Source: Xenorhabdus cabanillasii (GTDB lineage: Bacteria > Pseudomonadota > Gammaproteobacteria > Enterobacterales > Enterobacteriaceae). From it: a stretch of DNA of 64,000 nt. The notes beneath the pieces were generated by a model, which was not told the DNA's origin, ran no database searches, and saw only the letters and a program-made list of their open reading frames with translations. Positions 46,766 to 58,052 of the stretch are shown here, one piece after another; the stretch's first letter is position 1, and every line of letters begins with the position of its first letter. Both the position numbers and the translations under genes were made by a program. The stretch covers positions 1,426,001-1,490,000 of the forward strand of contig NZ_QTUB01000001.1 in NCBI RefSeq assembly GCF_003386665.1, read 5' to 3'.

Positions 46766-48358
46766 TCACAACCCCGGTGCTTTCCACAACGAAGTTGTCA
46801 GCCCATCATCCACCAAATGCAGTTGATCCGCATATACTGTCTGCCAGTCTTTCTTCGCTTTCTGGTAAACCTCTCGGTGGCTGAAGTTCGGTTGATATTC
46901 CCGTTCCCAACGCACCAGTTTTTCCCCTGTTTCTGGCATGGAATCGTACAACGAAACCCCGACGCCGGCTGCAATAGCACAACCTAATGCTGTCGCTTCC
47001 TTGACAACCGGAACCCTTACGGGTAATCCGGTTACGTCGGAGAGAATCTGGCTCCAGAGTTTTCCCTTTGAACCACCGCCTGCAAAGACCAGCGAATCTG
47101 GCTGTACGCCTGAGAATGCTGCAACCATATCGAGGTTACAGGCTGAAACGATAGCGGCATTTTCCTCTAATGCCCTGAATAGTGTTGCTTTGTTGCATTT
47201 TTCCGGATCAATCGACAGGTTGAGGAACGAGGGAGCAGCGTGATACCACGATTTAAAGCGCATGACATCGGAGAAAATGGGCATCACACCATATGCACCG
47301 GCAGGAACTCGCGCTGCCATTTCTTCCAGCAGGTTGTAGGCATCAATACCCAGACGTTCTGCCATCAGTTTTTCTTCCGCGCAGAAAGCATCACGGAACC
47401 AACGCATGGTGAGGCCGGTGAAGAAACTGATGGATTCTGCTTGCGCCATACCGGGGATCACGTGAGGATTGATACGGATGTTCATGTTGGGATCGGTCAT
47501 CGGCTCTGGCAGGTTAACCACCTGCTGCCAGAATGTGCCGCCAAGTACCGCAGTCTGGGCAGGTCTGACGACACCAATACCGAGGCAACCGAGCTGGACA
47601 TCACCACCGCCCATAATAACCGGTGTACCGCTATTCAAACCGCACTCGGTTGCCGCTTTGTCTGTTACGTATCCAAGTAAAGTACCGGTTTCTTTAACTG
47701 GGGAGAGGATATCGGAACGCAATCCCGCCATTTCGAGCAGGTTTGGGCGCCAGTCGCGGCTCACCAAATCCAGCATGCCCGTTGTCCCTGCATTGGAAGG
47801 ATCAACGGCCAGTTCACCACTCAACATATAAGCCAGCCAATCGCTGATCATCGTCAGGGTACTGGCTTGCCGATAAATATCCGAACGGTGATGGGCAAGC
47901 CACAACAGACGAGGCATTGCGCCCAATGCTAAGGTCTGGCCGGAATAACGATAAACATCATATTCAAACGTATTGTTGTACAACTCCTTCAGTTCACTGA
48001 CTTCATGACTGGAACGGGCATCTACGTTGGCACATGCCCAGATGGGATCACCGTTGCGGTTGTAAAGGACGATACCTTCCCGCATTGAACAGGCTGCAAC
48101 ACCCTGAATCGCACTGGCGGGTAGTTCCGCTTTTTGCAGTGCCTGCCGGATACATTGGCAGGTTAGTTGCCAGTTGTTTTTCAGGTCAAATTCCATTGAG
48201 CCTGCGACATTCGGCACTGGTTGGTGAACCCATTCCGCTTGCCCAACAGAGATTTGATTTCCTTCCAGATCAAATATTACTGCACGGATACTGCCTGTTC
48301 CTGCATCAAGCGCCATCAGATATTTCCCTGATGGGTGAGCATGAGTGCGTTGGTTCAT
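46766..48358 (-). CDS. lsrK: Autoinducer-2 kinase LsrK
   Basis: This 530-residue FGGY-family sugar kinase phosphorylates AI-2 (DPD) in the cytoplasm, trapping it and producing the inducer that releases LsrR. Visible are [20 protein letters not shown] (phosphate-binding), [28 protein letters not shown] and the ATP-site [15 protein letters not shown]. Length matches E. coli LsrK. It is transcribed with lsrR (111 nt upstream), divergent from lsrACDBFG. Confidence 0.96.
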   Translation of the reverse strand: MNQRTHAHPSGKYLMALDAGTGSIRAVIFDLEGNQISVGQAEWVHQPVPNVAGSMEFDLKNNWQLTCQCIRQALQKAELPASAIQGVAACSMREGIVLYNRNGDPIWACANVDARSSHEVSELKELYNNTFEYDVYRYSGQTLALGAMPRLLWLAHHRSDIYRQASTLTMISDWLAYMLSGELAVDPSNAGTTGMLDLVSRDWRPNLLEMAGLRSDILSPVKETGTLLGYVTDKAATECGLNSGTPVIMGGGDVQLGCLGIGVVRPAQTAVLGGTFWQQVVNLPEPMTDPNMNIRINPHVIPGMAQAESISFFTGLTMRWFRDAFCAEEKLMAERLGIDAYNLLEEMAARVPAGAYGVMPIFSDVMRFKSWYHAAPSFLNLSIDPEKCNKATLFRALEENAAIVSACNLDMVAAFSGVQPDSLVFAGGGSKGKLWSQILSDVTGLPVRVPVVKEATALGCAIAAGVGVSLYDSMPETGEKLVRWEREYQPNFSHREVYQKAKKDWQTVYADQLHLVDDGLTTSLWKAPGL

Positions 48359-48469
48359 GATGCTATCCTCGTTTGTCGTTATCTTACTTAGCCTACTGGT
48401 TGTTGATTACTGACTACGATATGGCACAGGGGATATCCCCTATCCTGTTGGGGATAAATGAGTAGACGA

Positions 48470-49465
48470 TCACATCAGCATAGCCCTTGCGGTTTTTTCT
48501 TCCGTGACCAGCGAACTGATATAGCCCCCTTTCAGTGTGGCAACAATAGCTTCGGCTTTTTCAATACCACCAGCGACACCAATCACGTTCGGAATAGTTT
48601 TCAGCTCTGACAAGGTAAGGCCAATCAGTTCCTGATGAATGTCGATATCACCGACCAGTTCCCCTTCGGTATTGAAAAAGTGGCCGAGAATATCTCCTAC
48701 GGCCCCTTTGCGGCCAAACATCAGTTGTTCCCCATCACTGATATAACCGGAACGCATAATCGTCGCCTGTTGTCTCTGGTTGATTGCCCCAATGCCTACT
48801 ACTGCGATATCGGCGGCACAGGCGGTCAGTATCACATCCCGCACACTGCGTTCTTCGCGGAATGTTGTGGCGACTTGTTGGGTTGATGCCCTCAGTGGAG
48901 CAGGAATGATACTGACAGGGCAATCTGCATCAAGCTGGCCAATACCTGTCATATAAGGGCCAACACCACCCGATAGCGTCACCAGCCGGATCTGTTGGGA
49001 AGAAATAAAGCCGCTCAGATGCTGCAAAGTACACATGGGGGCTTCACCAAAACCAATAGCCAAAAGTTGGTGAGGTTCAATCAGTGACATCAACAGATGA
49101 GCGGCTCCGGTGCCTAGCCGGGTATTCAGATTAATCCCTTCAAGGTCTGGCATAACGCGCACTTTATTGAGGTTAAAACGTTTTTTAAGGGTATCCTCCA
49201 GCTCCAGACACCCTTCATAGCGTGAGTTGATCTGAACATGGATCACACCGGATTTCCGCCCTTTTTCCAGCAAACGGGAAACCTTAAGGCGGCTCAGGCC
49301 AAGCAGTTCACCGATGTCCCCTTGTGTCAGACCATCGTGATAGTAAAACCAGGCAACACGTGCCAGTAGTTCTTCTTCACTCATGCTGTTTCCTGGATAA
49401 TAAAACTCCCCGGATGACACGTCTTTCTCTGATACTGATTTTTTCTTGTTTGATTTGATCGTCAT
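48470..49465 (-). CDS. lsrR: Transcriptional repressor LsrR
   Basis: This 331-residue SorC/DeoR-type regulator has a helix-turn-helix at about 42-65 ([20 protein letters not shown]) and a C-terminal sugar-phosphate-binding domain ([40 protein letters not shown]). It represses the lsr promoters until phospho-AI-2 binds. The first 25 residues are a polar extension. AGGGG lies upstream of the start. Confidence 0.95.
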   Translation of the reverse strand: MTIKSNKKKSVSEKDVSSGEFYYPGNSMSEEELLARVAWFYYHDGLTQGDIGELLGLSRLKVSRLLEKGRKSGVIHVQINSRYEGCLELEDTLKKRFNLNKVRVMPDLEGINLNTRLGTGAAHLLMSLIEPHQLLAIGFGEAPMCTLQHLSGFISSQQIRLVTLSGGVGPYMTGIGQLDADCPVSIIPAPLRASTQQVATTFREERSVRDVILTACAADIAVVGIGAINQRQQATIMRSGYISDGEQLMFGRKGAVGDILGHFFNTEGELVGDIDIHQELIGLTLSELKTIPNVIGVAGGIEKAEAIVATLKGGYISSLVTEEKTARAMLM

Positions 49466-49753
49466 AACAACTTCTTTAATCCCCTGGAAAAGAATTAAGC
49501 ATGAAAGCCTCTGATGTACCAGAGGTATGCCGCAAAAAATTGAACATATTTTAATGAAGATCTAACTTTTTCACAAAATGTGATCGAAATATTGCAAAAA
49601 ATTCAGATTATGGATTAGAGTCATGAACAAAAGTTTTTATAAAAAATAAATGTTCACATTGGTATTGGGGTTAAGTATCCGGGATTAGAAACGGAAACAG
49701 CAATACAGCAATAAGGTACAGCAGCGAAAATCATATAAACACCCTGAGGTAGC
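49466..49753. promoter_or_regulatory. Divergent lsrR/lsrA control region
   Basis: This 288-bp AT-rich spacer must carry both lsr promoters. TGTGATCGAAATATTGCA at 49579-49596 has one good CRP half-site (TGTGA) and a poor second half. The lsr promoters of E. coli need cAMP-CRP and are bound by LsrR between the genes; the same logic is inferred here. Confidence 0.45.
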
Positions 49754-49756
49754 GTG

Positions 49757-51337
49757 ATGTCACAAAGCAATTCCGCTAATAATTCATTGCAAAAACATTC
49801 ATCGCGCAAACATGCTGCCAATACACCACCACTTCTGGCTGTCCGGGGGATCAGTAAGCAATTTTCCGGTTTGGTGGTATTGAAACAGGTCGATTTCACT
49901 CTGATGTCAGGACAGGTTCATGCTTTGCTGGGAGGAAACGGGGCAGGTAAATCGACGCTGATGAAAATCATTGCGGGCCTTGAACAGCCGGATGCAGGGG
50001 CACTGATATTGGCAGGGAATACCATTAACCATCTGACACCAGCCAAAGCCCATCAGTTAGGTATTTATCTAGTACCGCAGGAACCTTTGTTATTTCCCAA
50101 CCTTTCTGTTCAGGAAAATATTCTGTTCTATCTGCCTAAACACCAAGCCAGTAAAAGCCGGATGCAACAATTGTTGATGCAACTGAATTGCCGGTTAGAT
50201 CTGAATGCACCTGCGGGGAGTCTGGCTGTGGCAGATCAGCAGATGGTGGAAATCATGCGTGGTCTGATGCGCAATTCCCGTATTTTGATCCTTGATGAAC
50301 CGACGGCTTCTCTGACTCCTGCGGAAACAGAGCGATTGTTTGAACGGGTACGGGAGTTGCAACAGCAACAAGTGGGGATCATCTTTATTACCCATAAATT
50401 ACCTGAAATTCGCCAGCTTGCTGACTATGTCAGTGTTATGCGGGATGGAGGAATTGCACTCAGTGGGCCGACTGCGGATTTTTCGACTGAAATAATCATT
50501 CAGGCAATTACGCCGGAGGCAAAAGCTTCTGTATTAACAGAAACGCAGAAACTATGGTTGGACGCCGATAATCATTTATCCGATAGCAATATTCAGTCTC
50601 CGGTGCTCGAAGTGGTTTCTCTGTGTGGCGAAGGTTTTCGTAATATCAGTCTGACCTTGAAGGCCGGAGAAATTGTTGGCTTGGCAGGCGTTGTTGGCGC
50701 AGGGCGTACAGAACTGGCGGAAACGCTATACGGATTGCGGCCTATTGTGAGTGGCGGGATCTGTTTGCGCCAACAGATACTCAACCGACTGGATACAGCA
50801 GCACGGTTGCGATGTGGTTTGGTTTATCTGCCGGAAGATCGACAGGCATCGGGATTGTTCCTTGATGCTTCCCTGAGCTGGAATGTTTGTTCACTGATCC
50901 ACAACCAAAGCACGTTTTGGGTTCGTCCCGCTTATGATACCGCAGTGCTTGAGCGTTATCGCCGGATGCTCAATATTCGTTACAGTCATGCCAGCCAACC
51001 TGCGCGTACCCTGTCAGGCGGGAATCAGCAAAAAATTTTGATCGCCAAATGCCTGGAAGCAAAGCCAGCCGTTTTGATTATTGATGAGCCGACACGTGGT
51101 GTTGATGTCGGCGCACGTCATGAAATTTACCAACTGATCCGTAACATTGCCAGCCAGCAAGTGGCAGTTCTGCTTATTTCGTCTGATCTTGATGAGGTCG
51201 TACAGTTGGCGGATAGGGTATTGGTTATGCACCACGGAGAAATTTGTGGCCACCTTGATAAATCCAGCATGAGTGTGGATGCGATTATGCATCTTTCTTT
51301 TGGTGAGCAGCAAAATGGTGAGAGGGCATCATGCTGA
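49757..51337 (+). CDS. lsrA: AI-2 ABC importer ATPase LsrA
   Basis: About 526 residues from ATG 49757 (GAGG upstream; GTG 49754 possible). It is a duplicated sugar-importer ATPase. The first domain has Walker [10 protein letters not shown] (about 60) and [12 protein letters not shown]. The second has signature LSGGNQQK and [17 protein letters not shown], with the usual degenerate Walker A (GVVGAGRTE). It powers LsrCD uptake of AI-2. It overlaps lsrC by seven bases. Confidence 0.96.
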   Translation: MSQSNSANNSLQKHSSRKHAANTPPLLAVRGISKQFSGLVVLKQVDFTLMSGQVHALLGGNGAGKSTLMKIIAGLEQPDAGALILAGNTINHLTPAKAHQLGIYLVPQEPLLFPNLSVQENILFYLPKHQASKSRMQQLLMQLNCRLDLNAPAGSLAVADQQMVEIMRGLMRNSRILILDEPTASLTPAETERLFERVRELQQQQVGIIFITHKLPEIRQLADYVSVMRDGGIALSGPTADFSTEIIIQAITPEAKASVLTETQKLWLDADNHLSDSNIQSPVLEVVSLCGEGFRNISLTLKAGEIVGLAGVVGAGRTELAETLYGLRPIVSGGICLRQQILNRLDTAARLRCGLVYLPEDRQASGLFLDASLSWNVCSLIHNQSTFWVRPAYDTAVLERYRRMLNIRYSHASQPARTLSGGNQQKILIAKCLEAKPAVLIIDEPTRGVDVGARHEIYQLIRNIASQQVAVLLISSDLDEVVQLADRVLVMHHGEICGHLDKSSMSVDAIMHLSFGEQQNGERASC

Positions 51338-52371
51338 GGTTTATCCAAAACTTTATCCAGAATAATCGTGAAGTCACCGCGCTGATTGCCATTTTAGGTT
51401 TGTTTTTCCTGTTAAGAAGTCTGGAGCACCATACTTTCAATTTCCAGACCATCATGATGATTTTCTCCAATGCGCAAATCCTGATGTTATTGGCAATGGG
51501 GGCAACGCTGGTGATGCTCACCCGCAATATTGATGTCTCTGCTGGTTCAACAATGGGGCTGAGTGCTGTCGTATTAGGAATGTCACTCAATGCGGGTTTT
51601 CCATTGCCGGTAGCTTGCCTGATAACACTATTGACTGGTGTGACGGCAGGTTTGGTAAATGGTGTGCTGGTGGTATGGCTGAAAATTCCGGCCATTGTCG
51701 CGACGTTAGGTACGCTAGGTTTGTATCGTGGTTTGATGTTGTTGCTGACAGGTGGTAAATGGATTGAGGGGTTACCTGCGGATGTGAAAGCGCTTGCTAA
51801 CCCAATCTCATTTGGGATTTCTCCCATTGGATGGTTGTTGATATTGCTGGTTCTGGCAATGACGTGGATGTTGAGGCTGACTGATTTTGGTCGTGGATTC
51901 TATGCCACAGGCGACAACCTGCAAGGTGCCCGTCAGCTTGGTGTGCCTATTAGTCGTATCCGTATTACAGCCTTTGCTGCTAATGGCGTAATGGCGGCGT
52001 TGGCGGGCATTGTATTTGTCGCCCAGATTGGTTTTATCCCAAATCAGACGGGGAACGGGCTGGAAATGAAAGCGATAGCCGCCTGTGTTTTGGGGGGAAT
52101 CAGCTTGCTCGGTGGTATGGGAACGGTGACAGGAGCAATTTTCGGTGCTTATTTTCTGACGCAGATAGATAGTGTGCTGGTATTACTCAGACTGCCGGCA
52201 TGGTGGAACGATTTTATTGCTGGTCTGGTTCTGCTGGCAGTGTTGGTATTTGATGGCCGATTGCGTAGTGCCGTTGAAAAGAATTTACGTCAGCAACGTT
52301 ATGCCCGTTTCCTCAAGCCAGACAATAATTCTGTCAAAGATTCAGCAGAAGAAAACAGGAGGCCGTCATAA
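51331..52371 (+). CDS. lsrC: AI-2 ABC importer permease LsrC
   Basis: This 346-residue membrane permease of the ribose/AraH family has about nine hydrophobic segments and the conserved [20 protein letters not shown] and [21 protein letters not shown]. It pairs with LsrD. The C-terminal 40 residues are charged and cytoplasmic. The stop overlaps the lsrD ATG by one base. Confidence 0.95.
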   Translation: MLRFIQNFIQNNREVTALIAILGLFFLLRSLEHHTFNFQTIMMIFSNAQILMLLAMGATLVMLTRNIDVSAGSTMGLSAVVLGMSLNAGFPLPVACLITLLTGVTAGLVNGVLVVWLKIPAIVATLGTLGLYRGLMLLLTGGKWIEGLPADVKALANPISFGISPIGWLLILLVLAMTWMLRLTDFGRGFYATGDNLQGARQLGVPISRIRITAFAANGVMAALAGIVFVAQIGFIPNQTGNGLEMKAIAACVLGGISLLGGMGTVTGAIFGAYFLTQIDSVLVLLRLPAWWNDFIAGLVLLAVLVFDGRLRSAVEKNLRQQRYARFLKPDNNSVKDSAEENRRPS

Positions 52372-53384
52372 TGAATGTGATTAAAAAGCATGGACAGCAA
52401 CGTCATGGCTGGGAAGCTGCTCTTGTTGTTCTGTTGATCCTGGAAATTCTGCTGTTTGGCATGGCAAATCCGCGGATGCTGGATATTAATGTATTGCTGT
52501 TCAGCACCAGCGATTTTATCTGTATTGGTATCGTCGCTTTACCGTTAACGATGGTCATCGTCAGTGGCGGGATTGATATCTCGTTTGGGGCGATTATCGG
52601 CTTATGTGCCATTGTATTGGGGATTATGCACCAGGCCGGGCTACCGATGGTTGTTGTTCTCCCTTTGACGCTGATTGCAGGTGTGCTCTGTGGTTTGATT
52701 AATGCAGGGCTGATTTTTTACACCGGCGTTAATCCTCTGGTTATTACCCTTGGGACAATGTACCTGTATGGTGGTAGCGCATTATTACTGTCCGGGTTAT
52801 CGGGTGCGACAGGTTATGAAGGCATTGGCGGTTTTCCGGCTGCATTTACTGATTTCGCTAACCTGACATTGCTGGAACTGCCTGTACCGTTAGTTATCTT
52901 TATTGTTTGTGTCATCGGGTTTTGGCTGTTTATGCACCGTACTCACCGTGGACGCAATGTCTTTCTGATTGGGCAAAATAGCCGCGTTGCCCGTTATGCT
53001 GCCATTCCCGTCAATAAAACACTGTGTCTGTTGTATGCCTTGACGGGTTTAGCTTCTGCGCTGGCTGCGATTATTCTGGTGTCTTATTTCGGTTCAGCTC
53101 GTTCTGACTTGGGCGGTTCGTTCCTGATGCCAGCTATCACTGCGGCGGTGTTGGGGGGAGCTAATATTTACGGCGGTTCCGGTTCTATCATCGGCACGGC
53201 ATTGGCTGTCCTGCTGGTGGGCTATTTGCAGCAGGGGCTACAGATGGCGGGTATCCCAAACCAGATATCCAGTGCGTTATCTGGTGCTTTGCTGATCATA
53301 GCTGTGGTCGGGCGCTCTGTCTCACTGCATCGCCATCAAATTCGTGATTGGTGGCAACGTTGGCGGGCTACGGTTTTTCAATGA
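52371..53384 (+). CDS. lsrD: AI-2 ABC importer permease LsrD
   Basis: This 337-residue partner permease has the family block LPLTMVIVSGGIDISFGAII, GVNPLVITLGTMYLYGGSAL and LGGANIYGGSGSIIGTALAV. Multiple membrane helices are visible. It shares the operon with lsrC by stop/start overlap. Confidence 0.95.
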   Translation: MNVIKKHGQQRHGWEAALVVLLILEILLFGMANPRMLDINVLLFSTSDFICIGIVALPLTMVIVSGGIDISFGAIIGLCAIVLGIMHQAGLPMVVVLPLTLIAGVLCGLINAGLIFYTGVNPLVITLGTMYLYGGSALLLSGLSGATGYEGIGGFPAAFTDFANLTLLELPVPLVIFIVCVIGFWLFMHRTHRGRNVFLIGQNSRVARYAAIPVNKTLCLLYALTGLASALAAIILVSYFGSARSDLGGSFLMPAITAAVLGGANIYGGSGSIIGTALAVLLVGYLQQGLQMAGIPNQISSALSGALLIIAVVGRSVSLHRHQIRDWWQRWRATVFQ

Positions 53385-53418
53385 GCTATTCCTGAAATAG
53401 AAAAGAGTGGAGACAGGC

Positions 53419-54486
53419 ATGAAAACATCAATAGTTACAATACCAATGGTTAAAACACCAATAGTAAAAAAACTGGTTTTGGCAAGTGTGTTAAGTCTGG
53501 TATGTGCTTCCTGGGCACAGGCTGCTGACAAGATTGCATTTATTCCGAAGCTGGTTGGTGTCGGGTTCTTTACCAGTGGTGGACAAGGAGCACAGGTTGC
53601 GGGTAAAGACCTGGGGATTGATGTTACTTACGATGGCCCGACTGAGCCAAGTGTGGCAGGGCAGGTACAGCTCATCAATAACTTTGTTAATCAGGGTTAC
53701 AACGCGATTGTGGTGTCGGCAGTATCACCGGATGGTTTATGCCCGGCTCTGAAACGTGCCATGCAACGTGGTGTGAAAGTGTTGACCTGGGATTCAGACA
53801 CTGTGCCGGAGTGCCGCTCCATCTATATCGATCAGGGAACGCCAAAACAACTGGGCGGAATATTGGTGGAAATGGCTGCCAATCAAGTGAAAAAAGATCA
53901 TGCAGCGAAAAAGGATAAAACAAAAGTCGCGTTTTTCTACTCCAGCCCCACGGTGACAGATCAAAACCAATGGGTAAAGGAAGCGAAAGCCAAGATTGAA
54001 GCGGAATATCCTGACTGGGAAGTTGTGACTACCCAATTTGGTTATAACGATGCCGCTAAGTCTTTACAGACTGCGGAAGGCATTCTGAAAGCATGGGGAG
54101 ATTTGGATGTGATCATTGCGCCTGATGCCAATGCGTTGCCTGCGGCGGCACAGGCGGCGGAAAACCTGAAACGTAAGGATGTGGCGATTGTCGGATTCAG
54201 TACGCCGAATGTGATGCGCCCTTATGTAGAAAACGGCACAGTCAAACAGTTCGCCCTGTGGGATGTGGTGAAACAGGGCAAGATAGCGATTCATGTTGCC
54301 AGTGAAATGTTGAAAAAAGGCAGTTTGAATGTGGGGGATAAATTGGTTATTTCTGATATCGGTACGCTTGAAGTTTCACCGAACAGCGTTCAGGGATACA
54401 GCTATGAAGCGAAAGGCAATGGCATTGTTGTCATGCCGGAGCGTGTGATTTTTACCAAAGAAAACATTAACCAATACGACTTCTGA
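53419..54486 (+). CDS. lsrB: AI-2 periplasmic binding protein LsrB
   Basis: About 355 residues from ATG 53419 (GGAGA upstream). The signal peptide ends at AQA ([20 protein letters not shown]). The mature protein matches Lsr[36 protein letters not shown] and [16 protein letters not shown], which include the residues that bind R-THMF (Lys, Asp, Asp) in known structures. It delivers AI-2 to LsrACD. Confidence 0.96.
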   Translation: MKTSIVTIPMVKTPIVKKLVLASVLSLVCASWAQAADKIAFIPKLVGVGFFTSGGQGAQVAGKDLGIDVTYDGPTEPSVAGQVQLINNFVNQGYNAIVVSAVSPDGLCPALKRAMQRGVKVLTWDSDTVPECRSIYIDQGTPKQLGGILVEMAANQVKKDHAAKKDKTKVAFFYSSPTVTDQNQWVKEAKAKIEAEYPDWEVVTTQFGYNDAAKSLQTAEGILKAWGDLDVIIAPDANALPAAAQAAENLKRKDVAIVGFSTPNVMRPYVENGTVKQFALWDVVKQGKIAIHVASEMLKKGSLNVGDKLVISDIGTLEVSPNSVQGYSYEAKGNGIVVMPERVIFTKENINQYDF

Positions 54487-54530
54487 TTCATATCCAATAG
54501 ATTTCGCGTTGTAACCTTCCGGAGGGAGAA

Positions 54531-55415
54531 ATGGCAGATTTAGATGATATCAAAGATGGTAAAGATTTTGGCATTGATACACCGCAAAAGAACACATTAT
54601 TTGAACTGAAAGGCTGCGGTGCGTTGGATTGGGGAATGCAATCCCGTTTATCGCGGATTTTCAATCCTGCTACCAATAAAACGGTGATGCTGGCATTTGA
54701 CCACGGTTATTTTCAAGGGCCGACGACAGGGCTGGAACGTATCGACATTAATATCGCTCCACTATTTGAACACACTGATGTGCTGATGTGTACACGCGGT
54801 ATTTTGCGTAGTCAGGTTCCGCCAGCGACAAATAAACCGGTAGTACTGCGTGCATCCGGTGCGAATTCCATTTTGACTGAACTTTCTAATGAAGCCGTTG
54901 CAGTAGCGATGGAAGATGCGCTGCGGCTGAATGTCTGTGCAGTAGCGGCGCAGGTCTATATTGGTTCAGAATATGAGCACCAGTCTATCAAAAACATTAT
55001 CAAGCTGGTGGATCAGGGAACGCGCTATGGGATGCCAACCATGGCAGTGACCGGTGTTGGCAAGGATATGGTTCGTGACCAACGTTACTTCTCTCTGGCA
55101 ACCCGTATTGCGGCGGAGATGGGGGCGAATATCATCAAAACCTATTATGTCGATAGCGGTTTTGAGCGGATTGCAGCGGGTTGTCCTGTACCGATTGTTA
55201 TTGCGGGAGGCAAGAAACTACCTGAGCTGGATGCGTTAATGATGTGCTATCAGGCGATTGATCAAGGTGCATCCGGTGTTGATATGGGGCGTAATATCTT
55301 CCAGTCAGAAGCGCCGGTAGCTATGTTGAAAGCCGTTCAGGCGGTTGTACATCACAATGAGAAGCCTGCTCAGGCTTATGAATTGTTCCTGAGTGAAAAA
55401 GCGAAGGGAGAATAA
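54531..55415 (+). CDS. lsrF: Phospho-AI-2 thiolase LsrF
   Basis: This 294-residue class-I-aldolase-fold enzyme has GGAGGGAG before the [41 protein letters not shown] (Schiff-base-type Lys) and [15 protein letters not shown] match LsrF. It transfers acetyl from P-HPD to CoA in the last step of AI-2 breakdown. Confidence 0.96.
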   Translation: MADLDDIKDGKDFGIDTPQKNTLFELKGCGALDWGMQSRLSRIFNPATNKTVMLAFDHGYFQGPTTGLERIDINIAPLFEHTDVLMCTRGILRSQVPPATNKPVVLRASGANSILTELSNEAVAVAMEDALRLNVCAVAAQVYIGSEYEHQSIKNIIKLVDQGTRYGMPTMAVTGVGKDMVRDQRYFSLATRIAAEMGANIIKTYYVDSGFERIAAGCPVPIVIAGGKKLPELDALMMCYQAIDQGASGVDMGRNIFQSEAPVAMLKAVQAVVHHNEKPAQAYELFLSEKAKGE

Positions 55416-55416
55416 T

Positions 55417-55716
55417 ATGCACGTCACATTAGTGGAGATTAATGTCAAGGCTGACAAGATCGACGAATTTATCGAGGTATTTCGTGATAATCACCTTGGT
55501 TCTGTTAAAGAGCCGGGTAATCTGCGGTTTGATGTATTACAGGATGAAAAAATCCCGACCCGTTTTTATATCTACGAAGCTTATACCGATGAAGCCGCAG
55601 TCGCAGCGCATAAGAAAACTCCGCATTACCTGCGTTGTGTTGAAAAACTGGAAGCACTGATGAGTGAGCCACGGAAAAAGACCACATTTATTGGTTTGAT
55701 GCCGGAAGTGAAGTAA
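55417..55716 (+). CDS. lsrG: Phospho-AI-2 isomerase LsrG
   Basis: 99 residues from ATG 55417 ([19 protein letters not shown]), two bases after lsrF; GAAGGGAG precedes it. The ABM-type small monooxygenase fold is suggested by [20 protein letters not shown] and [17 protein letters not shown]. It converts P-DPD to P-HPD for LsrF. It ends the operon; tam and lsrE are absent. Confidence 0.95.
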   Translation: MHVTLVEINVKADKIDEFIEVFRDNHLGSVKEPGNLRFDVLQDEKIPTRFYIYEAYTDEAAVAAHKKTPHYLRCVEKLEALMSEPRKKTTFIGLMPEVK

Positions 55717-55731
55717 GAAAAGATCACGCAG

Positions 55732-55768
55732 GAACAACGCCCTTAAGCTCATTATCGGGGCGTTGTTC
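55732..55768 (+). terminator. Hairpin after lsrG
   Basis: GAACAACGCCC (55732-55742) pairs perfectly with GGGCGTTGTTC (55758-55768), 15 nt past the lsrG stop. There is no T-run after it, so it may rely on Rho or protect the 3' end. Confidence 0.6.
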
Positions 55769-55850
55769 GGTTAAGGGAAAATAGCGTGATACACCTGCAT
55801 GTGTACTATCCTATACTTGTAATACAATTGTCACCGTATGAGGATTGATT

Positions 55851-55943
55851 ATGAGCATGATCCAGGTCCGGGTTGATGAAAAACTACCATTTTATGAAGT
55901 GTCACTGATTGTAGCTGAAAATGATGATGACGAAGATATCTGA
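55851..55943 (+). pseudogene. RelB/DinJ-like antitoxin remnant
   Basis: A 30-codon frame reads MSMIQVRVDEKLPFYEVSLI and ends EDI. The start resembles the ribbon-helix-helix strand of RelB/DinJ antitoxins (MxxIxVRVDE), and KLPF followed by an acidic tail resembles their toxin-binding end; the middle 50 or so residues are missing. Upstream, ACTTGTAATACAATTGTCAC resembles the palindromic control regions of such loci. No toxin gene follows. The remaining 140 bp to 56083 hold no gene. Confidence 0.45.
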
Positions 55944-56083
55944 GATATCGTTAGAGAACTATCAAAAATCCAGCTAAGCGTATTTGGGCCATCGCAATAG
56001 GCAAATGAGGAAATTCAATAGCCTACGAGATAGCGAAAAAACGCCTTGATATATAATGTCATCTCTTAATTTTGGATATTTAT

Positions 56084-57481
56084 TCACAAAGCTAATTCGT
56101 TTTCTTTATCTTGTATTGAATCAATCGCAGTAGCGATTGCTTTCAGACTACGCTGAATATCTTCTTCTGTTGTCGCCCAGGAGGTTACACTAATACGAAT
56201 AGCCTCTCGTCCTTGCCATGTTGTTCCTCCAAACCAGCACTCGCCCGACTGTTGAACATGTTGCAACATGGCGCGCTGTAAATCGATATCTGGCAAACAA
56301 GCAACTACCTGGTTAAGGACAACTTCATTGAGAATTTTAAAACCGAGTGATTTCAGACCTTCCGCGAACATTCTGGCGTATAGACAGCAGCGATCAACCA
56401 GCGCTTCGATCCCCTGTGCACCCAATTCTGAAATTACAGCCCATACTTGAACAGATCTAGCTCTGCGAGAAATTTCTGGCAACATGTCTTTCGTTTGCCA
56501 TACATCTGCTGTTGCAAGATAAGATGAAGAAGATATCATCACCTTTCTTAATGCTTTCTTATGACGGACAATACAGATCCCACAGTCGTATGGGGTATTG
56601 AGCCACTTATGAGCATCAACAGCCCAAGAGTCGGCTTCTTCAATCCCCTCAACTAATGCAGCTTTTTCCCTTGATGCCTGTGCCCATAATCCAAAAGCAC
56701 CATCCACATGTACCCAACCACCAGCCTGTTTTACTTGAGGAATAAGCATGCGGAAATTATCTGCATTGCCAGAGTTAATATTTCCTGCTTGTAACACTAG
56801 AATTGTTTTGGATGAAAATGTCGGAACGGCACTCTCAATGATCCGTCCTTGATTGTCACATGGAACGGCGGTGATCTGTGAACGCCCAAAGCCAAGTAAT
56901 CTCAATGCCTTCAAAACGGATATATGGATTTCTTCAGATAAAACAATTTGCAATTTAGGTACATTTTGCAGACCACATTCTGCAATGTCATAACCTAGTT
57001 TCTGGTATAGATGTTGCCGTGCTGCGGCTAAGGCGCTGACATGAGATATTGTTGTCCCATTTACAAAACCGATAAAAGCATCTGGTGGTAATTTCAAAAG
57101 TTCTAAGACCCAGCGTCCAGCGACTTTTTCTAATTTATCCGTAACAGGTGAAGATATTTCTGTTATACCTATTTGGTCCCAGGCACTGGTTACAATGTTG
57201 GCTCCCATAGAAGCAGGCGTTGATCCGCCGACAACTAATCCAAAATATCTGCCGCCTGTTGATGCTACAGTTGCTGGTGAGCCATATTTATGGAGCCGCT
57301 CAAGTACCTGTTGGCTGTCAGTACTATATTGGGGTAAGGGGCCATCAAGATTTTGCAGCGCTAACAAAGCCTCAACGTTGGGAAAAACTCGTTGATTTCT
57401 AATTTCACTTACATAGTCGTACGCGATTTCAGTTGCGACTTTAACCGCAGATAACGAAGCTTCACGAATATAATTTTTCAT
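56084..57481 (-). CDS. PLP-dependent group II decarboxylase-family protein
   Basis: This 465-residue protein has the fold-type-I PLP signature VDAHKWLNTPYDCGICIVR, whose Lys binds the cofactor, VHVDGAFGLWAQASREKAAL with the Asp that holds the pyridine nitrogen, and FVNGTTISHVSALAAARQHL upstream. These fit aromatic-L-amino-acid/glutamate decarboxylase relatives. The substrate cannot be told from sequence alone. It stands alone, next to IS debris at its 5' side, with no evident partner, so an accessory (secondary-metabolite or amine) role is possible. Confidence 0.8.
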   Translation of the reverse strand: MKNYIREASLSAVKVATEIAYDYVSEIRNQRVFPNVEALLALQNLDGPLPQYSTDSQQVLERLHKYGSPATVASTGGRYFGLVVGGSTPASMGANIVTSAWDQIGITEISSPVTDKLEKVAGRWVLELLKLPPDAFIGFVNGTTISHVSALAAARQHLYQKLGYDIAECGLQNVPKLQIVLSEEIHISVLKALRLLGFGRSQITAVPCDNQGRIIESAVPTFSSKTILVLQAGNINSGNADNFRMLIPQVKQAGGWVHVDGAFGLWAQASREKAALVEGIEEADSWAVDAHKWLNTPYDCGICIVRHKKALRKVMISSSSYLATADVWQTKDMLPEISRRARSVQVWAVISELGAQGIEALVDRCCLYARMFAEGLKSLGFKILNEVVLNQVVACLPDIDLQRAMLQHVQQSGECWFGGTTWQGREAIRISVTSWATTEEDIQRSLKAIATAIDSIQDKENELAL

Positions 57482-57507
57482 AACGAATTCAACTAAGTAA
57501 TTTTTAA

Positions 57508-57680
57508 GAAGGACGGACAGCTGATATAGCCAGCATTTTTCTTGTCAAAGAAAAAGGTACTGTGATTTATAATCAACTGACCTAAACAGGAAAATACCAG
57601 ATTTTCAGTTTAAAAAAAGCGAGTTTTTCACTACATTCTATTGCTAAGTCATTTAATCAAAGTACATCAATCAGTTGTGG
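57508..57680 (+). mobile_element. Decayed IS30-family 5' fragment
   Basis: About 170 bp align with 7178-7350 of the intact IS30 element, including the stretch before the transposase and its first 45 codons (AATCAACTGACCTAAACAGG against ACACAACTGACCGAAACAGA). Several stops and a lost ATG make it non-functional. The rest of the element is missing; the IS5-like remnant follows directly. Confidence 0.8.
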
Positions 57681-57699
57681 ATTATTTTACTACTAGCTA

Positions 57700-58025
57700 G
57701 GGCGTGTTGACGTTTGATGAAGAGAATTTGAACGGCATGATAATTTGGTATCCTTGTTTTCGCTAAAAAACCTTTAACCAGAACTCTCATGCCACGACTA
57801 ATGTTATCAGAGCCTGTGTGGGATAAGTTATCCGTATTCATACAACAAAGTCGGCTTGTCTATCATAAACAAGAACATCGGCTGGTCTTTTAAGGGCTCC
57901 TTTTTCGAATGAGAACAGGGATATCGTGGCACGAAATTACGCCAGCACATTGGTACAGGTGTTTGTCATGATATGGTTACCGATGTGGGTTGAGTAAGTA
58001 ATGAATATAAAACGTCAACACGCCC
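57700..58025 (+). mobile_element. IS5-family deletion derivative (MITE-like)
   Basis: 326 bp are bounded by perfect 16-bp inverted repeats GGGCGTGTTGACGTTT and AAACGTCAACACGCCC. Inside, from ATG 57790, is a decayed IS5-type transposase N-terminus (MPRLMLSEPVWDKLSVFIQQ, a stop, then GLLFRMRTGISWHEI). The catalytic part is deleted. Ends this intact could still be mobilised in trans by a full copy elsewhere. No clear target duplication is seen. Confidence 0.8.
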
Positions 58026-58052
58026 TGGCCTGACTTGTAATTACTGATAATT

